A stretch of 23,441 nucleotides of DNA from JANRLF01 sp033762815 (GCA_033762815.1 JANRLF010000009.1:1-23441); one strand, 5' to 3'; counted from the stretch's first letter, positions 1-7,290 are shown. The notes: generated from the letters alone by a model not told the origin. Numbers and translations are program-made.

Positions 1-1
1 A

Positions 2-610
2 AAATTTATAGCCGAAAAAGCAGGTGTTGATGATTTTATTGCAGAAGCTAAGCCCGAAGACAAAATGAACTATATCAAGAAACAACAGTCAGAAGGGCGA
101 TTGGTGGCCATGATGGGCGATGGCACCAACGATGCACCTGCCCTAGCCCAAGCCGACGTAGGCGTAGCCATGAACAGCGGTACACAGGCGGCAAAAGAGG
201 CCGGCAACATGGTGGACCTGGACAACGACCCTACCAAACTGATTGAGATAGTGGAAATAGGCAAGCAACTGCTCATTACCCGCGGAACGCTTACTACCTT
301 CTCAATAGCAAATGACGTGGCCAAGTACTTCGCCATAGTTCCTGCCTTGTTCATTGCATCCATACCAGCCTTGCAAAGCCTGAACATTATGCAACTGAAA
401 AGCCCTGAAAGTGCTATCCTATCGGCCATTATTTTTAATGCCATCATCATTCCCATACTGATACCGCTGGCATTGAAAGGCGTGGACTATAAGCCCATAG
501 GTGCCAGCGCACTATTGCGCCGCAACCTATTGATATATGGCCTTGGTGGTGTGATAGTACCATTTATTGGAATAAAACTGATTGACTTGGCACTGGGGGT
601 ATTCATGTAA
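2..610 (+). CDS. kdpB: Potassium-transporting P-type ATPase subunit KdpB, C-terminal part (5' end outside window)
   Basis: This is the catalytic subunit of the KdpFABC complex, which drives high-affinity K+ uptake across the inner membrane by ATP hydrolysis. About 202 residues are visible, against roughly 680 in the full family, so about 30% is present. The reading frame is open from base 2. The hinge motif GDGTNDAPALAQADVG of P-type ATPases is clear, followed by MNSGTQAAKEAGNMVDLD and DPTKLIEIVEIGKQLL, which are specific to KdpB. Several hydrophobic membrane helices follow to the end (SIANDVAKYFAIVPALF onward). The ATG at 65 is an internal Met, not the true start. The gene is followed by a repeat and then kdpC. 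Identity is essentially certain. Confidence 0.97.
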   Translation, partial: KFIAEKAGVDDFIAEAKPEDKMNYIKKQQSEGRLVAMMGDGTNDAPALAQADVGVAMNSGTQAAKEAGNMVDLDNDPTKLIEIVEIGKQLLITRGTLTTFSIANDVAKYFAIVPALFIASIPALQSLNIMQLKSPESAILSAIIFNAIIIPILIPLALKGVDYKPIGASALLRRNLLIYGLGGVIVPFIGIKLIDLALGVFM

Positions 611-753
611 AAGTCTCCTCCTTTTTAAGGAGGAGACTTAGAGGTGGTTGACCACCCCCGGCCCCTTCCCGCAATGCTGCGGGACAGGCCTGAAACAAGG
701 AGGGGAGTTTGACCACCCCCAACCCCTCCTTGGAAAATAAGGAGGGGAGTTTG
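611..753. repeat. Hairpin-rich intergenic repeat between kdpB and kdpC
   Basis: The spacer begins right after the kdpB stop. It contains a perfect 13-bp stem (611-623 with 627-639, loop TTT) and then a 6-bp stem GGTGGT/ACCACC (643-648 with 651-656). A 7-bp stem TCCCGCA/TGCGGGA follows (667-673 with 678-684). The motif AAGGAGGGG occurs at 697-705 and 739-747, with its complement at 723-731, so alternative hairpins can form. No T-tract follows the first stem, so it is not an obvious intrinsic terminator. It could attenuate transcription or stabilise mRNA ends between subunits, or be a mobile-type repeat. A function is inferred only. Confidence 0.8.
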
Positions 754-775
754 AAAAACTTAAAAAACAACAACA

Positions 776-1348
776 ATGAAAACATACCTTAAATCATCCA
801 TCTTGCTTACGCTGGTGCTGGTAATTATTACCGCAGTTATTTACCCCTTGGCAGTGCGTGGCATTGCTTACCTGTCACCTGGCCAAGGCAGGGGCGTAAC
901 CATTGAGAAAGACGGCAAAGTGGTAGGCTATGCCAATATTGGACAAAAGTTTACGGACGACAAGTACTTTTGGGGCCGCCCGTCGGCGGTGGATTACAAT
1001 GCCGCTGGTTCGGCTGGGTCCAATAAAGGCCCGTCCAACCCTGACTACCTGAAAACCGTACAGGAAAGGATTGACACCTTCTTGGCACACAATCCCGGCA
1101 TCAGCAAATCGCAGATACCTGCTGAAATGGTGACCGCATCAGGCAGCGGGCTCGACCCGAACATTTCCCTGCAGTCTGCGCTCATTCAGGTGCCCCGTGT
1201 TGCCAAAGTGCGCGGCATTGCTGCAGAGCAACTGACCCAATTGGTGCAAAAGCAGAAAGAAGGTGCCCTGCTGGGTTTCCTAGGCCCCGACGATAAAATA
1301 AATGTACTGCAACTGAATATTGAATTAGATAAATTAACATCGAAATGA
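776..1348 (+). CDS. kdpC: Potassium-transporting ATPase subunit KdpC
   Basis: KdpC is the single-span inner-membrane subunit that helps the KdpFABC complex bind ATP and K+. The 190-residue product matches the family length. It has an N-terminal membrane helix (about residues 8-30), then the conserved blocks FWGRPSA (65-71), GSNKGPSNP (81-89), SGSGLDPNIS (about 122-131) and QVPRVAKVRG (about 138-147). The ATG at 776 is preceded by an A-rich leader with no strong Shine-Dalgarno, as is usual in Bacteroidota. The stop overlaps the next start as ATGA at 1345-1348, which implies translational coupling to the porin. Confidence 0.96.
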   Translation: MKTYLKSSILLTLVLVIITAVIYPLAVRGIAYLSPGQGRGVTIEKDGKVVGYANIGQKFTDDKYFWGRPSAVDYNAAGSAGSNKGPSNPDYLKTVQERIDTFLAHNPGISKSQIPAEMVTASGSGLDPNISLQSALIQVPRVAKVRGIAAEQLTQLVQKQKEGALLGFLGPDDKINVLQLNIELDKLTSK

Positions 1349-2463
1349 GAACCTTTATAAAAACCGTATTGCTGCTGGCACTTATAAGTACTGGCAGCCA
1401 AATGATGGCGCAGGACACTACTGCCGCCAAAAAAGACAGCACCGATTTCGGTACCATACAACTGAAAACCGTTAAACTGACCTTCAATGGTGTGGTGGAT
1501 GTGTTTTATGGCTACGACATTAACCAGCCCGATGGCAAATCGCGCCCTGGCTTCCTGTACAGCTACAATCGCCACAATGAGTTCAACGTGAACTTTGCCA
1601 TGCTGCGTGCCAAGCTGGAACATGACCGCGTGCGGGCATCGGTAGCATTGATGGCCGGTACTTATGCCAATGCCAACCTATCTGCAGAACCAGCCACCCT
1701 GCAGCATGTGTTTGAAGCCAATGCCGGGCTGCGCATAGCCAAGGGCCTTTGGGCCGATGCGGGCATATTTGCTTCGCACATTGGTTTTGAATCGGCCATA
1801 GGCAAAGACAACTGGACCCTTACCCGTAGCATTGCCGCTGATAACACCCCTTACTATCTTTCAGGCTTAAAATTGACTTATGGCATCAACGACCACTGGA
1901 CTGTTGGGGCATTGGTGTGCAATGGTTGGCAAAACATTCAGGAAACCGCTGGCAACAGCAACAAAGCTGCAGGTACTTGGGTGACTTATACCAACAACAA
2001 AGTGACCCTGAACTACAGCACCTTTATCGGCAACGAAAAGCCCGATACAGCTAAACAGTATAGGGTATTCCACAATGTATATGGTATTTTTAAAATCACT
2101 CCGAAACTGGGCCTCATCACTGGGTTCGATATCGGTATGCAGCAAACGGTAGCCCAAGATAGTTGGGATGTATGGTTCAACCCCACCTTGATATTGCGCT
2201 ATGCTTTTACGGATAAATTGGCCATGGCTGCAAGGGGAGAGTTCTATCATGATAAACAGGGCGTTATTATTGGCACAGGCACCCCCAACGGCTTTCAAAC
2301 CTTTGGTGCATCGCTTAACCTGGACTATTCGCCCATTGAGTACGTGATGCTGCGTATTGAATCGCGTGTTTTCAAGAGCAAAGACGATATCTTTACTTGG
2401 AACGACGGCAGTGCTACCAGCGTTTACCCCGGTTTCACGGCCTCTATTACCGCCAGCTTCTAA
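1345..2463 (+). CDS. Kdp-operon outer-membrane beta-barrel (porin-2/OmpL-like)
   Basis: A 372-residue exported protein with a signal peptide (about residues 1-22, ending MMAQ). The mature part consists of alternating amphipathic strands and ends in a terminal Phe (ITASF), typical of outer-membrane beta-barrels. Motifs such as VDVFYGYDINQP, NFAMLRAKLEHDRVRASVALMAGTY and DAGIFASHIGFES resemble the putative beta-barrel porin-2 (OmpL-like) family. It overlaps kdpC by 4 bp, and its TAA overlaps the ATG of the KdpD-like gene by one base, so it is embedded in the kdp operon. The inferred role is to let K+ cross the outer membrane so that KdpFABC can capture it. Substrate specificity cannot be read from the sequence. 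Confidence 0.85.
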   Translation: MRTFIKTVLLLALISTGSQMMAQDTTAAKKDSTDFGTIQLKTVKLTFNGVVDVFYGYDINQPDGKSRPGFLYSYNRHNEFNVNFAMLRAKLEHDRVRASVALMAGTYANANLSAEPATLQHVFEANAGLRIAKGLWADAGIFASHIGFESAIGKDNWTLTRSIAADNTPYYLSGLKLTYGINDHWTVGALVCNGWQNIQETAGNSNKAAGTWVTYTNNKVTLNYSTFIGNEKPDTAKQYRVFHNVYGIFKITPKLGLITGFDIGMQQTVAQDSWDVWFNPTLILRYAFTDKLAMAARGEFYHDKQGVIIGTGTPNGFQTFGASLNLDYSPIEYVMLRIESRVFKSKDDIFTWNDGSATSVYPGFTASITASF

Positions 2464-3596
2464 TGACAGAACAGGAAGAAAAGGACCTTGCAGCCGACCG
2501 TTTTCTTGACCTGATACAAAAGTCGAAGCGAGGCAAGCTGAAAATATACATCGGCATGAGCGCAGGCGTGGGAAAGAGCTTCCGCATGCTGCAGGAAGCC
2601 CATGCCCTGGTGAAGAATGGCATACGCGTAAAAATCGGATACATAGAAACGCACAAACGTGCAGAAACGGAAGCCCTCATCGCAGGGCTTCCGCTCGTTC
2701 CGAGAAAGACCATTTTCTACAAAGGCAAGGAATTGGAAGAAATGGACCTGCAGGCCATCCTAAACCTGCACCCCGATGTGGTAATAGTGGATGAGTTGGC
2801 GCATACCAACATACCCGGCTCAAAGAACGAAAAGCGCTGGCAAGATGTGCTGGACATACTCGATGCGGGCATCAACGTAATCAGTGCCGTAAACATACAG
2901 CACATAGAAAGCCTGTACCAGCAGATACATGAGATCACAGGCATCGAGGTGCAGGAGCGGGTGCCCGACCGTATCCTGAAAATGGCCGATGAAGTGGTGA
3001 ACATCGACCTTACAGCCGATGAGCTCATCACCCGCTTGAAGGAAGGCAAGATATACCACCCTGACAAGGTGCAGCAGGCCCTGGCCAACTTCTTCCAATC
3101 AGAAAAAATATTGCAGTTGCGCGAACTGGCCCTAAAGGAAGTGGCCGGGCAAGTAGAACGCAAGATAGATGCGGAAGTGCTGCGCAACGACAAGCTGCGC
3201 CCCGAGCGTTTCCTGGCCTGTATCAGCAGCAACGACCATTCGGCGAAAAACATCATCCGTAAAACTGCCCGCCTGGCATCTTACTATAATAGTAGCTGGT
3301 ACGTGCTGTACGTGCAGACCCCAAGAGAAGAAAGCAACAAGATAAACCTGGCACTACAGCGGCACCTCATCAACAACTTTAAAATGGCCACCGAAATGGG
3401 CGCGGAAGTCATCAACCTGAAAAGCAGCAACATAGCCGATACCATCAGTAAAGTAGCTGCCGAACGAAACATTACCACCATCATGATTGGTAAGCCGCAT
3501 TTCAATCTTTTGCGCTACATCTTTCGGCTCGATTTGTTTAACAAACTATTGAATAAGATTGCGGATAAGGACATTGATATCGTAATATTTTCATGA
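2463..3596 (+). CDS. kdpD: Stand-alone KdpD N-terminal sensor module (P-loop plus USP domain, no kinase)
   Basis: 377 residues corresponding only to the cytoplasmic N-terminal half of classical KdpD (about 900 aa). The KdpD P-loop GMSAGVGKS is at residues 31-39, and the Walker-B-like DVVIVDELAHTN spans 105-116. A universal-stress-protein-like domain covers about 249-377, starting RFLACISSNDHSAKNIIRK. There are no membrane helices and no HisKA or HATPase domains. I chose the ATG at 2463, which overlaps the porin stop (TAATG). An in-frame ATG at 2397 would lie deep inside the porin and add 22 residues unrelated to KdpD. In the family this part senses the K+/ATP state and modulates the kinase. 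Here the kinase is the separate gene that starts one base after this stop. Confidence 0.92.
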   Translation: MTEQEEKDLAADRFLDLIQKSKRGKLKIYIGMSAGVGKSFRMLQEAHALVKNGIRVKIGYIETHKRAETEALIAGLPLVPRKTIFYKGKELEEMDLQAILNLHPDVVIVDELAHTNIPGSKNEKRWQDVLDILDAGINVISAVNIQHIESLYQQIHEITGIEVQERVPDRILKMADEVVNIDLTADELITRLKEGKIYHPDKVQQALANFFQSEKILQLRELALKEVAGQVERKIDAEVLRNDKLRPERFLACISSNDHSAKNIIRKTARLASYYNSSWYVLYVQTPREESNKINLALQRHLINNFKMATEMGAEVINLKSSNIADTISKVAAERNITTIMIGKPHFNLLRYIFRLDLFNKLLNKIADKDIDIVIFS

Positions 3597-3597
3597 A

Positions 3598-5373
3598 ATG
3601 AGGATAAAAACCAAAATATTCCTGGGCCTGAGCTTTCTGTTCGTCATCATCTTTCTATTGGGAGGAATAGGCGCCTACTTCATCAACCAACTGAGCCTAC
3701 AATCCAAGGAGGTGACCAAGGACAACTACCTTTCCCTAAAGTACGTGCATGAACTGGACAAGGCACTCGATGCCATGGAAGACATCGCCTTACAGAATAC
3801 ATTGGCAACTTTGAATGCCAACGCCAAAGACACCTTTTTGCTCTATCTGCAACGGCAGGAAGCAAATATTACCGAGCCTGGTGAAAAACAGGCCACCGAT
3901 GGCCTTAGGAACAAGTTTGAAGCACTCAACCAAGTGCCGCATGACAGTACTCGTCTGGCCTTACAATATATCGGCGACATTCGCTTGGGGCTCGATGCCA
4001 TCTATCAGTTGAATGACAATGCCATCATCCGCAAAAACAATCAGACCTCACAGTCGGCCGAACACGTAGTGGTGGCCATGTCCATCATCGGCACGGTGTG
4101 CTTTTTGATAGTGATAGTTTTCCTATCATTCTTCCCCTCCTTTATAGCCGACCCTATTACCAAGTTTACGGAAAGCATTCAAGCCATTTCCGCCAAAAAC
4201 TTTGAAACCCGCGTGCATCATGACACCAAAGACGAGTTTGGCGAACTGGCCTCGGCTTTCAATTTTATGGCCGAAAAGCTGGATGAGTACGAGCACAGCA
4301 ATCTTGCCCAGATATTGTTTGAAAAGAAGCGTATCGATACCATCATCAACAATATGGGCGATGCGATTATAGGCTTGGACGCTGACCGAAAAATACTGTT
4401 TGCCAACCACGCGGCCTTGCAACTGACGGGCCTGTCGCAAACTGACATGGTGGGCAAATATGCCCCCGATGTGGCTGCCGTGAACGACCTGGTAAGGCAC
4501 CTGATAAAAGATGTGATGGGCGATAAGGAAGCAGAAAGCGAAATAAAGCCGCTGAAAATAGTGCTGAACGATAAAGAGAACTTCTTTATGAAGGATGTGC
4601 TGAAAATAAGCACCACCCTTACCGCGGAAAAAGAGGCAATTTTTATCGGTTATGTCATTATCCTAAAAAACATCACCCCCTTCCATGAGTTGGACCTGGC
4701 CAAGACCAACTTCATTGCCACCGTATCGCATGAACTGAAAACGCCCATTACCTCCATCAAAATGAGCCTGCAACTGCTCAAGGACCAACGGATTGGCAGC
4801 ATCAATGAAGAACAAGAACAACTGGTGCAAACCATAAAGGAAGAAGCCGACCGCCTGCTGAAAATAACCAGTGAACTGCTGAACCTGGCCCAGGTAGAGA
4901 CCGGAAACATACAGATGAGCATGCAGGCCGTGCAGCCGGAAGAGATTGTAAAATATGCCTATGAAGCCCTAAAATTTCAAGCTGGGCAGAAACACATCAA
5001 CATCCGCCTCGATATGGCAGAGCAGCTGCCCACGGTGCAGGCTGACCTGGAGAAATCGGCCTGGGTATTGGTCAACTTCCTGTCCAATGCCATACGCTAC
5101 AGCGCGGAGAACAGTGAAGTGGAGTTGTCGGCCAAAAGCATGGGCACCGAGGTGGCATTCAGCGTACAAGACCACAGCACCGGCATTGATGCAAAATACC
5201 AAGACAAGATATTCGACAAGTTTTACAAAGTGCCCGGCAGCGGCCAGTCGGGCACGGGTTTGGGGCTGGCCATCAGCAAAGACTTTATCATTGCCCAAGG
5301 CGGCCGCATCTGGCTGGAAAGCGAAATAGGAAAAGGTTCAAAGTTCAGTTTTACACTGCCCAAAGACGGTTAA
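3598..5373 (+). CDS. Membrane sensor histidine kinase (HAMP-PAS-HisKA-HATPase) partnered with split KdpD
   Basis: 591 residues. Order: transmembrane helix 1 (about 7-29), extracytoplasmic helical sensor (30-155), helix 2 (156-182), HAMP (about 183-235), PAS (about 246-360), HisKA with SHELKTPITS and phospho-acceptor His378, then HATPase. The ATPase has the N box NFLSNAIRYS (from residue 493), F-box region FDKFYKVPG and G2 GTGLGLA (from 552). The G1 region reads D525-H-S-T-G-I, whereas the usual pattern is D-x-G-x-G-I, so one glycine is replaced by Ser. The gene starts one base after the KdpD stop and is last in the operon. It most likely signals to a KdpE-like regulator, but no response regulator is visible. 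The sensor region is unlike the four-helix membrane part of E. coli KdpD. Confidence 0.93.
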   Translation: MRIKTKIFLGLSFLFVIIFLLGGIGAYFINQLSLQSKEVTKDNYLSLKYVHELDKALDAMEDIALQNTLATLNANAKDTFLLYLQRQEANITEPGEKQATDGLRNKFEALNQVPHDSTRLALQYIGDIRLGLDAIYQLNDNAIIRKNNQTSQSAEHVVVAMSIIGTVCFLIVIVFLSFFPSFIADPITKFTESIQAISAKNFETRVHHDTKDEFGELASAFNFMAEKLDEYEHSNLAQILFEKKRIDTIINNMGDAIIGLDADRKILFANHAALQLTGLSQTDMVGKYAPDVAAVNDLVRHLIKDVMGDKEAESEIKPLKIVLNDKENFFMKDVLKISTTLTAEKEAIFIGYVIILKNITPFHELDLAKTNFIATVSHELKTPITSIKMSLQLLKDQRIGSINEEQEQLVQTIKEEADRLLKITSELLNLAQVETGNIQMSMQAVQPEEIVKYAYEALKFQAGQKHINIRLDMAEQLPTVQADLEKSAWVLVNFLSNAIRYSAENSEVELSAKSMGTEVAFSVQDHSTGIDAKYQDKIFDKFYKVPGSGQSGTGLGLAISKDFIIAQGGRIWLESEIGKGSKFSFTLPKDG

Positions 5374-5400
5374 GCGGATGATACTTTGCAATGCCCGAAC

Positions 5401-5470
5401 GGCATGGTAGCTACAAGCTACCCTATGCATTCCAAGTAGATGCGCTGCGTTAATCTACGCGGAATGGGGG
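5401..5470 (+). repeat. Two-hairpin intergenic element, copy 1 (+ orientation)
   Basis: Hairpin A pairs GGTAGCT (5406-5412) with AGCTACC (5416-5422) around the loop ACA. Hairpin B pairs GTAGAT (5436-5441) with ATCTAC (5453-5458). GCGGAATGGGG follows. The element lies between the converging ends of the histidine kinase and the minus-strand lipoprotein, so it may act as a bidirectional transcription barrier. Related copies are at 6192-6265 (same orientation), 6939-7010 and 7112-7183 (reverse orientation). Confidence 0.85.
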
Positions 5471-5496
5471 GTATAAATTGAAAATCTACAAAATGG

Positions 5497-6144
5497 CTAT
5501 AGTCTATCACGGCTATCTACCTCAATTATTGGTAAATCAGAAGGTATAGTTCGGAACGTACCCTTGCTATTAAGTTCTATCTTGGTAGCCTTAATGTTTA
5601 GGGTGATCGTATCAACTTGATCTTGAAATCCAACTATCCACTCATAATCTACTTCTAGCGGTAAACCCTTGATTTCATCATCCAAAAGGAATGAATAATA
5701 GAACAATTGGCTGCCATTATTTAGCTTTGGCACTTTTACATCTGAGACCCATACACGTGCTTTTTTTATATAATTTTCAGACGATTTTACAGAATATTGA
5801 ACTTCATACAATCTACATTCATAGCCTAGTATTTGCTTCGTTTCTTCCAGAGATATGATGATAGGGATAGTATTCATCTCCGCAAGAAAAAACGTCTTAC
5901 TAACACAGGTATCATCAATTGTAAATGACTCCATGCTATTTTCAAAAGGAGTTATCAGTACGGTAGACCTAGCGTGTTCCACCACAATCGTACTATCTTG
6001 AAAAATGAGATTAAAATTTAAATCATGATCATAAGGCTTAGACGTTGATACGGTATAAGTCACCTTTTTATGCTCGTGAACGATTTGAGAACTCTGACAA
6101 GCCGAAATCAACGAAACTAAAGAGAACAAACAAACATTTTTCAT
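5497..6144 (-). CDS. Putative lipoprotein, DUF4412/GLPGLI-like
   Basis: 215 residues. The N-terminus MKNVCLFSLVSLISAC is a lipoprotein signal peptide with lipobox residues 12-16 (LISAC) and acylated Cys16. The residues after Cys (QSSQ) carry no acidic surface-export signal, so a periplasm-facing anchor is more likely than surface display; this is an inference. The mature part is beta-rich. ETKQILGYECRLYEV (about 100-114), RVWVSDV (about 129-135) and GLPLEVDYE resemble the K-x-I-x-GY-x-C block, the W block and the GLPL segment of DUF4412/GLPGLI-type proteins of Bacteroidota. Function is unknown. It faces the kinase end to end, and its AT-rich composition differs from the GC-richer kdp genes. 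Confidence 0.8.
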   Translation of the reverse strand: MKNVCLFSLVSLISACQSSQIVHEHKKVTYTVSTSKPYDHDLNFNLIFQDSTIVVEHARSTVLITPFENSMESFTIDDTCVSKTFFLAEMNTIPIIISLEETKQILGYECRLYEVQYSVKSSENYIKKARVWVSDVKVPKLNNGSQLFYYSFLLDDEIKGLPLEVDYEWIVGFQDQVDTITLNIKATKIELNSKGTFRTIPSDLPIIEVDSRDRL

Positions 6145-6166
6145 TGTTTTGGTTTTCTTAAACTCG

Positions 6167-6186
6167 TACTCGTCTCCAGACGAGTA
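6167..6186. repeat. CGTCT-NN-AGACG hairpin upstream of the lipoprotein gene
   Basis: A perfect 9-bp stem (6167-6175 with 6178-6186, spacer CC) built on the core CGTCT-NN-AGACG. The same core recurs in hairpins at 7073-7088, 7245-7260 and 7273-7290 with different outer bases, so outer positions co-vary while the core is kept. It lies 23 bp upstream of the minus-strand start at 6144, between the two minus-strand genes, and could be a terminator for the upstream NTPase gene or a protein-binding site. Confidence 0.75.
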
Positions 6187-6191
6187 TGCAA

Positions 6192-6265
6192 TGGACCGGC
6201 ATGGTAGCTACAAGCTACCATGCCGGTCCACGTAGATACGCTTCGCTAATCTATGCGGAACGGGG
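6192..6265 (+). repeat. Two-hairpin intergenic element, copy 2 (+ orientation)
   Basis: Hairpin A is extended here to a perfect 18-bp stem (6192-6209 with 6213-6230) around a 3-base ACA loop. Hairpin B pairs GTAGAT (6232-6237) with ATCTAT (6249-6254), followed by GCGGAACGGGG. The element lies between the two minus-strand genes, just past the end of the NTPase gene at 6292, where a strong hairpin could end its transcript. Confidence 0.88.
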
Positions 6266-6291
6266 TGCTCATCCAGCGCTGCTGCCATGCC

Positions 6292-6711
6292 TTATAGTAC
6301 TTGGATTACCCTCCTTAATGTGGCATGGGCATCGTTGTCATTCAGAAAGTTGTGCTTTTGGCCATCTCCTGACGAAGATTTGCCAATGTACTCTATATCG
6401 TGGTCGTCGTGAAGGTCTTCCAGATAATCGGTGGTTTGCCCTTTTGTGCGGCATGTGCATACCATCACATCACAGTTGCCATCAAAAAGCTCCTGCAACC
6501 GTTCATCCAGTATATCTTCCGTATCGCCTGCACTGGTAAGCCCCAGCAAGCGGCCGGCTTTGCTATAAATTTCAACAAAGTCGCCACCATACCATTTCAA
6601 GGTATCCGGTACGGGCACAAAGCCCATTGTAGGGAGCAAATCCCTGAGAATTTTGATAGTGCTTGATTTGCCCGAGTTTTGGGTGCCGTACAATGCAATA
6701 ATAGTAGCCAT
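6292..6711 (-). CDS. Small P-loop NTPase of unknown function
   Basis: 139 residues from the ATG at 6711; an in-frame ATG at 6771 would add 20 polar residues before the first strand. The start at 6711 puts a buried beta strand (ATIIALY) directly before the Walker A motif G9-T-Q-N-S-G14-K15-S16, the usual layout of a P-loop NTPase. A second hydrophobic strand with a leading Asp (CDVMVCTCR) may be the Walker B. The rest is acidic, with DYLEDLHDDHD near the C-terminus. No membrane segments are seen. It does not match a kinase or GTPase family that I can name; a nucleotide or metabolite kinase or an ATPase regulator are both possible. It is transcribed toward the lipoprotein gene and separated from it by two hairpin repeats. 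Confidence 0.7.
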   Translation of the reverse strand: MATIIALYGTQNSGKSSTIKILRDLLPTMGFVPVPDTLKWYGGDFVEIYSKAGRLLGLTSAGDTEDILDERLQELFDGNCDVMVCTCRTKGQTTDYLEDLHDDHDIEYIGKSSSGDGQKHNFLNDNDAHATLRRVIQVL

Positions 6712-6820
6712 AAGTAGGTGTTTTAGTGATAACTTTTTTTCATCCTCGCCCTCACACTTACCCCACACCATTTGCCCTTCAGTTTGGGCTGTGCGACGAT
6801 GGGGCCGCGAAATTTTTAAC

Positions 6821-6828
6821 CAAATCTA
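6821..6828 (-). promoter_or_regulatory. Candidate Bacteroidota -7 promoter element for the NTPase gene
   Basis: Read on the minus strand the bases are TAGATTTG, an exact match to the Bacteroidota -7 consensus TAnnTTTG. It lies about 110 bp upstream of the NTPase start. No clear -33 TTTG is present at the usual distance, so this is a candidate only. Confidence 0.35.
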
Positions 6829-6938
6829 CCAGTAATTTTCATATGTTTCATATTAACTTATAAATTTTTTCAGCATCATTTCCGTTCAATATCTGGTGTT
6901 TCTCATTGCCCCCCTCCCGCAAGCGTCCGCCTTATGTT

Positions 6939-7010
6939 GCGCGTAGATTAGCGCAGCGTATCTACGTGCAAGTTTTTCGGTAGCTTGTAGCTACCATGCC
7001 GAAAAGGCAT
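6939..7010 (-). repeat. Two-hairpin intergenic element, copy 3 (reverse orientation)
   Basis: Hairpin B comes first on the plus strand: CGTAGAT (6942-6948) with ATCTACG (6960-6966). Hairpin A follows: GGTAGCT (6979-6985) with AGCTACC (6989-6995), loop TGT. This is the reverse complement arrangement of copies 1 and 2. Confidence 0.88.
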
Positions 7011-7111
7011 ACCTACCACTAAGCCCAATGCACCACCCCGAATTCCTCCCCGTTTATGACAAGCTCTTTACTTGCGTCTGGAGACGCAGTGTCCGGTCAT
7101 CCCCTTATGTT

Positions 7112-7183
7112 GCGCGTAGATTAGCGCAGCGTATCTACGTGCAAGTTTTTTGGTAGCTTGTAGCTACCATGCAGAAAAGGCAT
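7112..7183 (-). repeat. Two-hairpin intergenic element, copy 4 (reverse orientation)
   Basis: Hairpin B pairs 7115-7121 with 7133-7139, and hairpin A pairs 7152-7158 with 7162-7168 (loop TGT). It is the second-copy counterpart of the element at 6939-7010 within the tandem duplication. Confidence 0.88.
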
Positions 7184-7272
7184 ACCTACCACTAAGCCCA
7201 ATGCAGCACCCTCAATTCCTCCACGTTATGACAAGCTCTTTACTTGCGTCTGGAGACGCGGTGTCCGGTCAT

Positions 7273-7290
7273 CCCCGTCTGTAGACGGGG
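7273..7290. repeat. CCCCGTCT-GT-AGACGGGG hairpin
   Basis: A perfect 8-bp stem with a 2-base spacer, overlapping the end of the tandem duplication. It is a third variant of the CGTCT-NN-AGACG palindrome family. Confidence 0.75.

Larger units (their letters stand above)
6931..7275. repeat. Tandem direct duplication of about 173 bp
   Basis: Copy 1 spans 6931-7103 and copy 2 7104-7275. They align end to end with one single-base gap and roughly eight substitutions. Each copy starts CTTATGTTGCGCGTAGATTA and ends GTCCGGTCATCCC. Each carries one reverse-orientation two-hairpin element and one CGTCT-GG-AGACG hairpin (7073-7088 and 7245-7260). No open reading frame of note runs through it. It occupies much of the roughly 1-kb divergent space between the NTPase and oxidoreductase genes. 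Confidence 0.92.

Noticed and set aside
611..639. Perfect hairpin after kdpB as an intrinsic terminator
   Set aside because: No T-tract follows the stem, and termination here would cut off kdpC, which is required for the same complex.
2397..2462. Upstream in-frame ATG for the KdpD-like gene
   Set aside because: It would place 22 unrelated residues inside the porin coding sequence; the ATG at 2463 overlaps the porin stop, matching the coupled layout of the operon.
6186..6666. Plus-strand open frames at 6186-6539 and 6400-6666
   Set aside because: They lie antisense to the P-loop NTPase, begin inside hairpin repeats or the gene, and show no recognisable domain.
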